DNA of 64,000 bases from UBA7703 sp963667195 (lineage in GTDB: Bacteria; Bacillota; Clostridia; Christensenellales; CAG-138): positions 1,674,001 to 1,738,000 of the forward strand of contig OY762962.1 of assembly GCA_963667195.1 (NCBI GenBank), given 5' to 3'. Under the pieces are notes generated by a model. It was not told the origin of the DNA. It saw only the letters and a list, made by a program, of their open reading frames with translations, and ran no database searches. Shown here one piece after another: positions 43,531 through 53,074 of this stretch. The translations under genes were made by a program, and so were the position numbers. How positions within the stretch are numbered: the stretch's first letter is position 1; each line of letters opens with the position of its first letter.

Positions 43531-44724
43531 TTGGGGAATCGCATCATCCAATCCATTCGGCGATGGCTTTTTCTGGGATATGATCGCGAAACGGTTCGGC
43601 GCTATGGCGCGGAGATCGATCGCGCGAATTTGCGTACCATTCAGCGGATGTGCTTGCTCGCGCTCGTGCTGGTGGCGCTCCGGCAACTCTACCGTGACCC
43701 GACCGTATCAGATTTCGATCAGGTGTTTTTCGCCGTTCTATTCGCGCTGTTTCTGGTGATCGTGTATTCTTTGACGGGCAGGATGATCCGCGCGCAATTG
43801 CTTCGTCCCGCGCACCATGTGAGAACCCTGGTATTTCTGATTTCCTGTGTGATGTACCTCTGCGGCATTTATTCCAGCACGCAGCTCTCGGGCGGCGAGC
43901 TTGGCGTATTGAGTATCTGGATGTTCCTGCTTGTGCAGATTTCGTTTGATATTCCTCCACTACAGAACTTGATCACTGTGTTGCTGTTCATGGTACTGTT
44001 TCTCACGATCGACCAACAGATCAAGACGCCGGAGCGCTGGCAGCGGGACGTGATCTTTGCGCATCTTTCCGTCGTCGTAGGATTGTTTATCTCCTATCAT
44101 CAGGTGCATCTCGCGCTGGACAATATCATCGCAAAAAATAACCTGCTCAAGGCAAACTTTGCGCTCTATCACACCGCGACGACGGATGAGCTGACCGGGC
44201 TCATGAACCGGCGAATGCTCTTTGACCGTTACGACACGGTAGTCAGCGACTGCATGATTTCCCACACCAGCATGGCGTGCGTGATACTCGACATCGACGA
44301 TTACAAGCAGTTCAATGACAGCTACGGCCACCCGGAAGGAGACGCGCTGCTCCGAAAAATCGGCACGATTCTGCGCGAATACAGCGATGAAAGCAGCATC
44401 GACATCGGACGCATCGGCGGGGAAGAGTTTCTCGCGATTTGGCGGGAAGAGAGCCTGGAGCGCTGTGAGCGTGTGGCGGAGGAGCTCCGGCGCGCAATTG
44501 AGCAGATGGCGGTTCCGAACAAGGGCGCGACGGATCATCCGCACGTGACCATGAGCGTGGGGCTCTGCCTGCTGCCTTTTGAGAAGGCGCAGGGCGCGTA
44601 TCTATGCGCGGACAAGGCGCTCTATCGCGCAAAAGAAGCGGGGAAGAACTGCTCCTGCTATTATGACGACGATACGGGAACCTATCGCGTTCTTTGCAGC
44701 ATCAGCGGCAGAAAAAACCAATAA
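43531..44724 (+). CDS. membrane diguanylate cyclase (GGDEF)
   Basis: A 397-residue protein. Six hydrophobic helices (about 37-195) precede a GGDEF domain: TATTDELTGLMNRRMLFDRY, DIDDYKQFNDSYGHPEGDALLRKIG, and the active-site motif GGEEF. The inhibitory I-site RxxD five residues before the active site is absent (SSIDIGRI), so product inhibition is unlikely. The start is TTG at 43531 after GAGGGGAATTCA. It makes c-di-GMP in response to a membrane signal. An HD-GYP phosphodiesterase lies 2.5 kb away. Confidence 0.92.
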   Translation: MGNRIIQSIRRWLFLGYDRETVRRYGAEIDRANLRTIQRMCLLALVLVALRQLYRDPTVSDFDQVFFAVLFALFLVIVYSLTGRMIRAQLLRPAHHVRTLVFLISCVMYLCGIYSSTQLSGGELGVLSIWMFLLVQISFDIPPLQNLITVLLFMVLFLTIDQQIKTPERWQRDVIFAHLSVVVGLFISYHQVHLALDNIIAKNNLLKANFALYHTATTDELTGLMNRRMLFDRYDTVVSDCMISHTSMACVILDIDDYKQFNDSYGHPEGDALLRKIGTILREYSDESSIDIGRIGGEEFLAIWREESLERCERVAEELRRAIEQMAVPNKGATDHPHVTMSVGLCLLPFEKAQGAYLCADKALYRAKEAGKNCSCYYDDDTGTYRVLCSISGRKNQ

Positions 44725-44796
44725 GTGGTTTTTTTCGGCGGATGGATCCACCGTTTGCCGGAGAGATTTCTTAAGAGAATTGCGCTTTGCGCGTGA

Positions 44797-44831
44797 AAAG
44801 CCCATCGGAATTTAATTCCGATGGGCTTTAT
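44797..44831. terminator. bidirectional terminator
   Basis: AAAGCCCATCGGAA/TTCCGATGGGCTTT, a perfect 14-bp stem with loop TTTAA; A- and T-rich flanks let it end both the GGDEF gene and the sensor kinase. Confidence 0.85.
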
Positions 44832-44860
44832 TGTTGCGATTTGTTCTTAGAATAAAACGA

Positions 44861-46312
44861 TCAAACGTTTTGCTCAGGCAGCGTGATGGTCACGCGCGCG
44901 CCCGCACCCGGAGCACTCTCTGCGCGCGCGCTACCGCCGTGCGATTGCGCGATGGCGAGCACGATGGAAAGCCCCAATCCCATGCCTCCAGTCGCTTTTG
45001 CCCGCGCCTGATCCACACGGTAAAACCGCTCGAAGATATGCGCGCAATCCTCGCTTGTCATGCCGACGCCATCGTCGCGCACAAAGAGCGTGTTTGCGCC
45101 CGCTTCCCGCGTGAAACCCAGCGTGATGGTTCCGGCGACGGGCGTATATTTGACGCTGTTGTCAATCAGTGCGCGAAGCGCCTGCTTGATCATCGCACGA
45201 TCTGCGCAAATCGTAGCGGCTTCAGGCGTGACTGACTGAACATAGGTGTGCGCGGTGTCGATCAGCGACTGCTCCTCTAGAAGCTCTGCAAAGAGCAGGT
45301 CAACGGAGAACGTCGCCCTGTTGAGCGAAAACTTTGCGTTGTCGCTGCGCGCGAGGAAGAGCAGGTTCTCCACAAGGCTGTTCATATAGGCGGTTTGCTT
45401 GGCGAGGGCGTTGATGCTGTCCTCACGCACCGCTTTATCCTCCATGCCCCAGCGCGAGAGCAAATCCACGTTGCCCTGCATGATGGCAAGCGGGGTGCGC
45501 AGCTCGTGCGAGACATCCGCAACAAAGCGTCCCTGCTGGTGATAGGCGTTCGAGACGCGATCCAGCATGCCGTTGAGCGTCAGCGCGAGGCTCTTCAACT
45601 CATCGTCCGGCTCCGGCACGTCCAGCCGCGCATCAAGCGTTGTGCGGTCGATCTGGTTTGCGGCGCTGATCATCTGCCCGATGGGCGCGAGCATCCGCCT
45701 GCTCGCGGCAAGGCTAGCTAAGAGCGCGATGAGCACACCGAGCGCGTTTGCGCCAAGCAGCAAAAATCCCAGAAGCTTGAGGAACCCGGTTTCGCTGGCC
45801 ATCCGGTAGACGAGGACGAGGCTGCCCATCTTTGTGCCGTGATCCGCAAGCGTGCTCGACGCGCGCAGCAGCATCGTCTGGTCGTAAAAGATCAGCTCCG
45901 GCGCATTTTTGCCGGCTTTCACCATTCTCTCCGGCAGCGGGAAATTGGGTGTACTGCTTATAAGCTTTCCTTCACTGTCATAGAGATAGACCGAGAGGTT
46001 GGAATCCACAGTGAGATCTCGAAGCAAGTCCGGCCTGATGCGCACCTCCGCCTGCTCAGAATCCCCTTCTGAACCTTCTTCCGAGCCCTCATTCTCGCGC
46101 AACTCCTCTTCGCGAAACTCCTCCTTGATGGTGTTGCTGTAGAGCTCCAGCGAATTGACGAGGTGATCATATTGCTGCTGTACCAGGAATCGGAACGCCA
46201 GCAGAAAGACGATGCAGGACAGCAAGAAAAAGATTGCCGAAAACAAAAGCGCATATACACGCGTTAATCGGCTGGAAAGCTTATTCTTGGCGTGTTTTGT
46301 CGCGAATGACAT
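44861..46312 (-). CDS. sensor histidine kinase
   Basis: A 483-residue kinase: helix 1 near 15-38, an extracytoplasmic region of about 130 residues with an acidic stretch (EEGSEGDSEQAE), helix 2 near 170-195, HAMP, HisKA with FVADVSHELRTPLAIMQGN, and HATPase with NSVKYTPVAG, DDGVGM and GGMGLGLSI. It autophosphorylates at the H in SHELRTP and donates to the adjacent regulator. The ATG at 46312 overlaps the regulator stop by 32 bases. The signal is unknown. Confidence 0.94.
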   Translation of the reverse strand: MSFATKHAKNKLSSRLTRVYALLFSAIFFLLSCIVFLLAFRFLVQQQYDHLVNSLELYSNTIKEEFREEELRENEGSEEGSEGDSEQAEVRIRPDLLRDLTVDSNLSVYLYDSEGKLISSTPNFPLPERMVKAGKNAPELIFYDQTMLLRASSTLADHGTKMGSLVLVYRMASETGFLKLLGFLLLGANALGVLIALLASLAASRRMLAPIGQMISAANQIDRTTLDARLDVPEPDDELKSLALTLNGMLDRVSNAYHQQGRFVADVSHELRTPLAIMQGNVDLLSRWGMEDKAVREDSINALAKQTAYMNSLVENLLFLARSDNAKFSLNRATFSVDLLFAELLEEQSLIDTAHTYVQSVTPEAATICADRAMIKQALRALIDNSVKYTPVAGTITLGFTREAGANTLFVRDDGVGMTSEDCAHIFERFYRVDQARAKATGGMGLGLSIVLAIAQSHGGSARAESAPGAGARVTITLPEQNV

Positions 46313-46973
46313 ATCCAATCCCCCGTACGGTCTCGATGATGCGGCTTTCCTCCGTGTCGTGAATGTTGTTGCGCACATAGCGCACATAGACATCCACCAC
46401 GTTGCTGTTGCCCGTGTAGGAGTATCCCCAGACGTGCTGGAGAATCTGCTCCCGCGTGAGAACGATATCCCGGTTGCGCAGGAGGTATTCTAGCAGGTCA
46501 TACTGCGTCTTTGTCAGCTCAATCAGCTTCCCCGCGCGCATAACCTGCCGCGACGCAGTTGTGATCTTTAGATCGCCAAGCGTGAGTGTATCCGTGCCGC
46601 TGGGTTGCGCGGAAGAATCGGAGGTGCGCAGCACCATGCGGATGCGCGCGAGTAGCTCCTCAATGTGAAACGGCTTGGTGATGTAGTCGTTTGCGCCGAG
46701 GTCGAGGCCGTTGACCTTCTCCATCACCGCGTCGCGCGCGGTCACGAAGATGACAGGCACCGCGCTCTCCTGACGCAAGCGGCGGAGCACCTCCACGCCG
46801 CTCATCTGCGGCAACATCACATCCAGCAGCACGAGATCAAACCCGCCGCTGAGCGCGCGCTCAAGGCCGGATTTACCGTCCGGGCAGCTCTCGGCCTCGT
46901 AGCCCTCGTGCTGGAGCTCCAGCGTGAGAAAGCGCACGATCTCCGGCTCGTCTTCTACAATCAGGATGCGCAT
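46281..46973 (-). CDS. OmpR family response regulator
   Basis: A 230-residue regulator with a receiver domain (D51 phosphoacceptor in LLDVMLP; K in VTARD...ITKPFHIEELL) and a C-terminal winged helix (LTKTQYDLLEYLLRNRDIVLTREQILQHVWGYSYTGNSNVVDVYVRYVRNNI). It is upstream of its kinase in the same operon. Targets are unknown, though the flanking c-di-GMP genes are candidates. Confidence 0.95.
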   Translation of the reverse strand: MRILIVEDEPEIVRFLTLELQHEGYEAESCPDGKSGLERALSGGFDLVLLDVMLPQMSGVEVLRRLRQESAVPVIFVTARDAVMEKVNGLDLGANDYITKPFHIEELLARIRMVLRTSDSSAQPSGTDTLTLGDLKITTASRQVMRAGKLIELTKTQYDLLEYLLRNRDIVLTREQILQHVWGYSYTGNSNVVDVYVRYVRNNIHDTEESRIIETVRGIGYVIRDKTRQE

Positions 46974-47132
46974 GGCGGTCCTACCTTTTTTACAAGCTTA
47001 CGCAAAGCGGATTTGCACTCGCTTCTTCTTTTGATTTCATTATATCCGTATTTGCCACGGTTTCAAATGAAGATTCCATGAGAACCGCCGTTTTGCGCTT
47101 TCCTGCCGGAATGCGAGAGGCAAACGAAGAAA

Positions 47133-47168
47133 GAAAAAAGCCCGAAAGAGGTGATCTCCGGGCTTTGA
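47133..47168 (-). terminator. terminator of the PAS/HD-GYP gene
   Basis: On the minus strand AAAGCCCG pairs with CGGGCTTT around a 14-base loop, followed by a T-rich tract. Confidence 0.75.
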
Positions 47169-47221
47169 AGGTTGGTGCATAGATTGATTCGATTGCACTC
47201 GTTGCTTTGCCGCCGACCTAT

Positions 47222-49741
47222 TTACATTTGATCCGGCTCCGCGGCGAACTGGAACCCCTGCTCGCGAAACAGACTCAGGCAGATATCGACCACGGTTGCG
47301 TCATATTTCACGCCCTTGCCCGCTTCAATTTCGCAAAGCGCCCGGTCAATGCCGAGGGCGGGACGATACGGCCGATGCGACGTCATCGCCTCCACCACGT
47401 CCGCAACGGCGAGAATCCGGCTTTCGAAGATGATCTCATCGCCAACGCATTTGTTGGGATATCCGCTGCCGTCGAGCCGCTCGTGATGCTGCTGCACCAT
47501 GGTTAGTATCTCCTGCGGAAGCCCCATCTCCAGCACGACGCTGTAGCTGTATTCCACATGCGTTTGGAGAATTTGGTATTCGAGGTTGGTGATTTTGCCG
47601 GGTTTGTTTAGAATGTCCGATGCGATGTAGATATTTCCGATGTCGTGCACCAGCGCGCCGTAGGACAGATTTGTCAGGGCTTCCTGCGACATGCCGCAGC
47701 GTTGCCCGATCGCACAGGCGAGCTGCTGTACCCGGCGCTGGTGACCCGCTGTGTAAGCATCCCTTAGTTCGCCGATCTTTGAAATAGCGTTGATGGACTG
47801 CTCCAGTCGCCTTTGGAGCACCTCGTTGGCCGCGCGGATCGACTCATGCTGCTCCTTTACTTCTTTTTCGAGCTTTCTGCGCTCGGTGATGTCGCGGATC
47901 AAGCCTTCGGCACCGATGATGACACCCGATTCATCCTTTAAGTATTGAACATGCATGGAACCCCAGAACAGGGAACCGTCTTTGTGCTTCAGCTGGCAAG
48001 TATGGCTCGTGACCTGTCCGCCCTCCTTGAGTTTGGCATACATCGCGACACGATCCTCTGGCTGCGCATATAATGTAACTGCGTTATATTGCTTCATTTC
48101 ATCGGCTGATGCATAGCCGAACATTTGCGCCGCACGGGGATTGAGCGTGAGGAATTCGCCTTCAAAAGTGGATTGAAAAAAGGCGTCCTGCAGATTTTCC
48201 AGAATTCTGCGGTTTTGTGCGAGGCTGGTTTGCAATACACTTTCAGCTTTCATCTGTTCGGTTAGGTCAGTCCCAATGCTGAGAATTGCGGGTTTGTTAT
48301 CCCATTCGATTGGTTTTGAATAGATTAGGAGCGGAATTGCTGTACCATCGCGTTTATAGACGGTTTTTGTTTTAACAAACTTACCTAACTCACGGGTTTG
48401 TTGAAAGCCCTTGAAATCATTGCAGTTTATTGCGTCATGCGACAGCTCTTGCGCATGCATCTGCAAGAGTTCTCGCTTGGAAAATCCGTGCAGCTGTGTG
48501 GCAAAGTCATTGGCATAGAGAATCTTTCCGGTTTTATCCAGTACCAGTATCGAGCTCGGTGCAACATCGCAGATGTGCGCGAGGCGATTGATCTGCTCCT
48601 GTGCGCGCTCCTGCTCCTGCTGAAAGAGAACCTGATGGGAAACATCGGCGAAGGTGCAGGCAAACTGCATGGGTGCTGGACGGTAAGCAGTCACGCTGAA
48701 GTATTTATCCAATTTGGCGAAGTAGTTTTGAAACGTGGCGGGTATGCCGGTCAAGGCGACCTGACCATAGGCTTTGATCCAATTGGGCTCGGTACTCGGC
48801 CTGATTTCCCGAATCGTTTTTCCGATCACATCGTTGCCGCTACATCCAGTTATCCTCTCAAAGGCAGGATTCACTGCCAAAAAACGATAGTCCACCACCG
48901 CTCCTGTTTCATCGCAGATTACTTCATGCAGGGCAAACGCGTCTCCCATCTCCCGAAAGAGCAGCTCATAGTCCTGCTTCGCCTTTTTTTGCGCGGTGAT
49001 GTCCTCCAGCATGAGGTATACCTGATAAGGTGATTCGTTTCCGTCGCGAAACAGCGGTGTTGCGGTGACGGACACCCAGGTATACTCCTGCATCGCTTTA
49101 TTGAAGTAGCCAACCGTGTTCGGACCGACTTTTTTACCGGTTCGCAGCGCGATGGCGGAAGGAAGCTCCTGACGGTGCAATGGAGCGTAATCCTCACGAA
49201 AGGTTGCCCAATCACGACCCGATTCGGAGCATTCCTTGAGTTCATCCAGACTCTGTCCCATCAGTCGTTCTGCCGCTTGGTTTGCGGAGAGGACTCTTCC
49301 GCATGTATCCAGATAGATAACACCCTGCGTCATGGTGTCGAATAACCGGGTGAGTTCTTCTGCGCGCTCTTTTTGCTCCTGCTCTAAGCGCTGTTGTTCC
49401 GTGATGTCACGGATGCTTGCGCAGACGTATTCATACCCTTGCGACCAAAACGACCGCGCTGAAACAAGACCGATGCGACGATTGCCGTCTTTGCATCGGA
49501 ATCCAAGCGGACGGGGTTCGAGTATGCCTGTTTCTGCAATTAGGTCAATATATGCGTCGCGATCGGAAGCAATCGCGTAGAGCTGCAACTCGATTGTCGT
49601 TTTTCCGATGACCTCGTCTTGCGTATATCCCGTGATGCGGCAAAAGCTTTCGTTCACGTGGATGATTTCGCCGTCGCAGACTCTGGTTAAGATTGCGACA
49701 TCGGGGCTGGCTTGAAAAAAATGCGTCTCCCGAGAGACCAT
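47222..49741 (-). CDS. multi-PAS HD-GYP phosphodiesterase, N-terminus uncertain
   Basis: An 839-codon frame with about five PAS domains (each ending in a DITE/DLTE element) and a C-terminal HD-GYP domain: GALVHDIGNIYI, YSYSVVLEMGLP, QQHHERLDGSGYPN and SRILAVADVVEAMTSHRPYRP. This hydrolyses c-di-GMP; N replaces K in the usual HDxGK. It is soluble. A strong AGAGGTG site serves ATG 49766 in a different frame, reading MMQIESPQNGLSGDAFF up to a T7 tract (49715-49721), after which this frame continues QASPDVAIL. Removing one T joins them, so the true start is probably 49766 and the stated start is only the longest open frame. Confidence 0.88.
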   Translation of the reverse strand: MVSRETHFFQASPDVAILTRVCDGEIIHVNESFCRITGYTQDEVIGKTTIELQLYAIASDRDAYIDLIAETGILEPRPLGFRCKDGNRRIGLVSARSFWSQGYEYVCASIRDITEQQRLEQEQKERAEELTRLFDTMTQGVIYLDTCGRVLSANQAAERLMGQSLDELKECSESGRDWATFREDYAPLHRQELPSAIALRTGKKVGPNTVGYFNKAMQEYTWVSVTATPLFRDGNESPYQVYLMLEDITAQKKAKQDYELLFREMGDAFALHEVICDETGAVVDYRFLAVNPAFERITGCSGNDVIGKTIREIRPSTEPNWIKAYGQVALTGIPATFQNYFAKLDKYFSVTAYRPAPMQFACTFADVSHQVLFQQEQERAQEQINRLAHICDVAPSSILVLDKTGKILYANDFATQLHGFSKRELLQMHAQELSHDAINCNDFKGFQQTRELGKFVKTKTVYKRDGTAIPLLIYSKPIEWDNKPAILSIGTDLTEQMKAESVLQTSLAQNRRILENLQDAFFQSTFEGEFLTLNPRAAQMFGYASADEMKQYNAVTLYAQPEDRVAMYAKLKEGGQVTSHTCQLKHKDGSLFWGSMHVQYLKDESGVIIGAEGLIRDITERRKLEKEVKEQHESIRAANEVLQRRLEQSINAISKIGELRDAYTAGHQRRVQQLACAIGQRCGMSQEALTNLSYGALVHDIGNIYIASDILNKPGKITNLEYQILQTHVEYSYSVVLEMGLPQEILTMVQQHHERLDGSGYPNKCVGDEIIFESRILAVADVVEAMTSHRPYRPALGIDRALCEIEAGKGVKYDATVVDICLSLFREQGFQFAAEPDQM

Positions 49742-49766
49742 TCTGGGGGCTTTCTATCTGCATCAT

Positions 49767-50110
49767 ACTTGTCACCTCTTTAGAATGGGGTCGGGACCTT
49801 TCATCCATTCTATGAGCAGAGAAACGCCCTGTTAATGCATGATGTTACATTTTTCGTAATACGGGATTACTTTTGAAAAGAATGAAGATGAAACAAATTT
49901 AACCTGTATAAAACATGACTGGTCGAATACGATACGCTTCGAGATATAAGCTGCTGTCGACGGCGGGATGAAGGCCGGTGCGAAATAAATAATTGATTTT
50001 TTTTACTTGCCGCGTGACGAAAGCGTATTGGTGTGTATAATATACGAATATGGAAGGCCAATTACAGATTTTTATAATTCTTGTTTCCTTTACACCGAAA
50101 GGAGCTTACT
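49767..50110. promoter_or_regulatory. divergent promoters of the PAS/HD-GYP and MgtC genes
   Basis: On the minus strand TTAACA (49830-49835)-N17-TAGAAT (49807-49812) is a good promoter for the phosphodiesterase. On the plus strand TATAAT at 50036-50041, 17 bp after CGTGAC, serves mgtC. I see no riboswitch-like structure in the rest of this gap. Confidence 0.6.
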
Positions 50111-50800
50111 ATGTTTCACTTTACCATTGACTGGATGCAAACGCTCTCCATGCTGGGGCGCGTGGCGCTCGCCGCGGTGCTGGCGGGCGTGATCGGCTAC
50201 GAGCGTGAGCATGTGCAGCGAAACGCCGGCATGCGCACGCATATCCTTGTCGCCATCGGGGCTGCGCTCGTGATGTGCAGCGGCGAATTCTTGATGTCGC
50301 AGTATCCAAACTCCAACATTGATCCCGCGCGCATCGGCGCGCAGGTGGTCAGCGGCATCGGCTTTCTCTGCGCGGGCACCATCATCAAGGAGGGCATCTC
50401 CGTGCGCGGGCTCACCACCGCGAGCAGCCTCTGGTGCGTGTCCTGCGTGGGTCTTGCTGCGGGCTGCGGAAACTATGTTCTCGCCATTGCCACCACGGGA
50501 TTGATCCTCATCGTGCTGCGCGTGCTGCGCACCATGGCGCACAGCCGCCGCAAGAAGGCGAACCGCCTCGTGCTGCAGATCGTGCTCTCGATGGAAGGGC
50601 AGACCATCGTGAAGCTGCAGGAGGATTTGGAGCGCATGGGTTGCGTGATCGACGAGTTCAGCTTCGCCATCGACACCACGAACCTCAAGCGGCACGTCTA
50701 TGTGCACCTCACCTTGCCGGATCGGGACAACCTTGCCCCGCTGATGGAAGGACTTTCCCGCATCGAGGGCGTCGCGTCCGTCGAGTCGGTGTACGAGTAA
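50111..50800 (+). CDS. MgtC/SapB family protein
   Basis: A 229-residue protein with four or five N-terminal helices carrying GYEREHVQRNAGMRTHILVAIGAALVM, GAQVVSGIGFLCAGTIIKEG and VRGLTTASSLW, the MgtC signature. The C-terminal domain (about 150-229) is an ACT-like fold. MgtC proteins are linked to growth at low magnesium and membrane-ATPase control. The ATG at 50111 follows GAAAGGAG. It is monocistronic. Confidence 0.93.
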   Translation: MFHFTIDWMQTLSMLGRVALAAVLAGVIGYEREHVQRNAGMRTHILVAIGAALVMCSGEFLMSQYPNSNIDPARIGAQVVSGIGFLCAGTIIKEGISVRGLTTASSLWCVSCVGLAAGCGNYVLAIATTGLILIVLRVLRTMAHSRRKKANRLVLQIVLSMEGQTIVKLQEDLERMGCVIDEFSFAIDTTNLKRHVYVHLTLPDRDNLAPLMEGLSRIEGVASVESVYE

Positions 50801-50816
50801 AGATTAGGTACTTACT

Positions 50817-50853
50817 AAAAAAGGAAGTCGCTTTGAAAGTGACTTCCTTTTTT
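50817..50853. terminator. bidirectional terminator
   Basis: AAAAAAGGAAGTC/GACTTCCTTTTTT stem around an 11-base loop; it also lies at the end of the converging DUF4145 gene. Confidence 0.85.
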
Positions 50854-50854
50854 A

Positions 50855-51541
50855 TTATCTCGATGCGATTATTTTGGCACTATCCTCGGCATCAATATCA
50901 GCCTGAATCCATGCGACGCAAGATCGGATAAACCTTTTCAGATCTTGTACGTCCATGTCATTCCATTTTCTTAGATAATGCGTTTCATCATTACCGAGCC
51001 ACGCTGCTACGGTCGCTAAGTCTCTTATCTTTTTATGGTCTATATATTTGCTAATGCAATCTTTAAGAAAGGCATCTTTTATAGATACCTCTTGCTCTGG
51101 GTGTATGTGGCAAGCATAATCCTTTATTAAAAATTCCAGAGACTTACGATAACCGACCCCGGCAACTTCTTTTAAGTTATGACCTTCTGCGATTTCAGAT
51201 TGATTAAAAATATCAACAAATGAAGGAGAAACTCTCAGAATTTCATCATTAAAAAGTGTTTTTGTGGGACAATTCGGGCCATAACATAACAACTCGTAAT
51301 ATTTATCTATACTTAACGCATTATGTTTGTTTTTGGCGTAGAATAGTGAGTGACAGCTTGGACAAGCAAAAACGGAGGAGATATCATATTTGTGACTTTC
51401 ATTATATAACGAATCATCTGTTTGCGAGTATAGATGTATTGGTGCAATAGAGGCATGACATATTGGGCAATTATCAGGCACCTCAATCTCAAAATCAGCC
51501 AATGTTTGTCCCATGTTTACTTCTAGCAGGACTCGATTCAT
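50855..51541 (-). CDS. DUF4145-like zinc-ribbon protein
   Basis: A 228-residue protein with an N-terminal CPICHA and CPSC pair (a likely zinc ribbon) and a C-terminal helical domain of the DUF4145 type (GYRKSLEFLIKDYACHI ... LATVAAWLGNDETHYLRKW ... DLKRFIRSCVAWI). DUF4145 proteins often sit in defence or restriction loci, but the role is unknown. The gene is more AT-rich than its neighbours, hinting at transfer. ATG 51541 follows AAGGAGGTGCGATA. Confidence 0.75.
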   Translation of the reverse strand: MNRVLLEVNMGQTLADFEIEVPDNCPICHASIAPIHLYSQTDDSLYNESHKYDISSVFACPSCHSLFYAKNKHNALSIDKYYELLCYGPNCPTKTLFNDEILRVSPSFVDIFNQSEIAEGHNLKEVAGVGYRKSLEFLIKDYACHIHPEQEVSIKDAFLKDCISKYIDHKKIRDLATVAAWLGNDETHYLRKWNDMDVQDLKRFIRSCVAWIQADIDAEDSAKIIASR

Positions 51542-51603
51542 TATCGCACCTCCTTGAACACATAATAGTAGTATACCAAATGTCTCTAGGACTAGACAAT
51601 AAG

Positions 51604-51638
51604 AAAACACCCCGCGCAAGCGCACGGGGTGTTTTTAA
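51604..51638 (-). terminator. terminator of the thioredoxin gene
   Basis: On the minus strand AAAAACACCCCG pairs with CGGGGTGTTTT around GTGCGCTTGCG, followed by CTTATT. Confidence 0.75.
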
Positions 51639-51647
51639 TAGAATCGA

Positions 51648-51959
51648 TCAACCTTCCAGCATCTGTAGAATAAAGGACTTGTTGCGCGCGCCGACGGCTT
51701 TGTCGACCGCATCGCCGTTTTCAAACACCATCAACGTGGGAATGCTCATCACGCCGTACTGCGCCGCGAGCTGTGGCTGCTCATCGATGTTTATCTTTGC
51801 GACTTTGATTGTGGCGTTTTCCTCGGCAATCTCGTCCACAATCGGGGATACCATGCGGCAGGGGCCGCACCACGGCGCCCAGAAATCGACCAGAACCTTC
51901 TTGTCGCTGTCCAGAACCTCTTGCTTGAAATTCGCGTTGGTGATATTCACAATAGCCAT
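51648..51959 (-). CDS. trxA: thioredoxin
   Basis: A 103-residue thioredoxin. The active site is WCGPC (C31, C34), with the buried D in VDFWAPW and the cis-proline in SIPTLMVF. It reduces disulfides in the cytoplasm. The ATG at 51959 follows AGGAGTGG; an earlier in-frame ATG would only add seven residues. No reductase gene is adjacent. Confidence 0.97.
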   Translation of the reverse strand: MAIVNITNANFKQEVLDSDKKVLVDFWAPWCGPCRMVSPIVDEIAEENATIKVAKINIDEQPQLAAQYGVMSIPTLMVFENGDAVDKAVGARNKSFILQMLEG

Positions 51960-52168
51960 TTTGGGACCACTCCTCATTCTCATATTCGTATCGGGTACAG
52001 GTCTTCGTATCCCTGTCTTTAGTATAACGGAAGCAATTCAATCTTAAAAGCCAAAACGCGCAGATGACGCAAAAAAGCAACAATTGTACCCTGCCGCAAT
52101 TGCGTTTTTCGCGCGCTTGGGGTAAAGTGAAGCCAATCATGCGAGAGAAAGCGGGAGGGGGAACGCCA

Positions 52169-53074
52169 TTGCGCCGACTGACGTATACCGCGAACGCTGC
52201 CGACGAAGGCCGCACGGTGCTGAGTATTCTGTGCCGGGAGTTCGCCTGTTCGCAATCGCACCTTTCGCGGCTCAAGCGGCGGGAGGAGGGCATCCTGCTG
52301 GGCGGCGCGCGCTGCTATGTCACAGCGCGGGTTAAAGAGGGAGATGTGCTCTCGTTTGAGATCGGCGATCTGCCGGATGGACACATCGTACCGATGGCGT
52401 ACCCGCTCAACGTCGTGTATGAGGATGAAGACCTGCTGATCATCGACAAGCCCGCGGGGATTGCGGTGCATCAAAGCACGCGCGACCCGGAGGAGCTCAC
52501 GCTCGAAAACGCGGTCTGCCACTACCTTGGCGGCTTGATCAGCCCGCACCCGGTCAGCAGGCTGGATCGCGGAACCTCCGGCCTCATGGCGTTTGCCAAG
52601 AGCGGCTATGTGCACGAACGGCTCAGGCGGCAGATGCATACGGAAGGCTACGCGCGCACGTATCTCGGCATTGCGGTAGGCAGAGTTTTGCCGCCCGAAG
52701 GTGTGATCGAGCTGCCGATCGGCATGGCACAAGGCTCCACTTATCAGCGCGCGATTGTGCCGGAAGGGCAGAGCGCGCGGACGGAGTATTTCACACTTGC
52801 GACCAACGAGCGCTTTACGCTGCTGAGGCTTGTTCCGCAAACGGGACGCACGCACCAGCTGCGGCTGCACCTTTCGGCGATCGGCTATCCGCTCGCGGGG
52901 GACTGGCTCTACGGTGCGGAGGATCGCGCGCTCATCGCGCGGCCTGCGCTGCACTCCCATACGCTCACGCTGATACATCCGATTACGGGCGAGCGAATCC
53001 ACCTCACGGCGGAGCTGCCGGAGGATATGCGGCGGCTGATCGAACTGCCGATCAACACGGAGGAACCACGATGA
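52169..53074 (+). CDS. RluA family pseudouridine synthase
   Basis: A 301-residue RNA pseudouridine synthase: S4-like N-terminus (GRTVLSILCREFACSQSHLSRLKRREEGI), YEDEDLLIIDKPAGIAVH, the catalytic SRLDRGTSGLM with its aspartate, and LVPQTGRTHQLRLHL. The serine before RLDR replaces the usual histidine. TTG 52169 is preferred because GGGAGGGGG lies upstream at a good distance; ATG 52139 is the alternative. It overlaps a DUF4180 gene by 4 bases. The target RNA is unknown. Confidence 0.92.
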   Translation: MRRLTYTANAADEGRTVLSILCREFACSQSHLSRLKRREEGILLGGARCYVTARVKEGDVLSFEIGDLPDGHIVPMAYPLNVVYEDEDLLIIDKPAGIAVHQSTRDPEELTLENAVCHYLGGLISPHPVSRLDRGTSGLMAFAKSGYVHERLRRQMHTEGYARTYLGIAVGRVLPPEGVIELPIGMAQGSTYQRAIVPEGQSARTEYFTLATNERFTLLRLVPQTGRTHQLRLHLSAIGYPLAGDWLYGAEDRALIARPALHSHTLTLIHPITGERIHLTAELPEDMRRLIELPINTEEPR

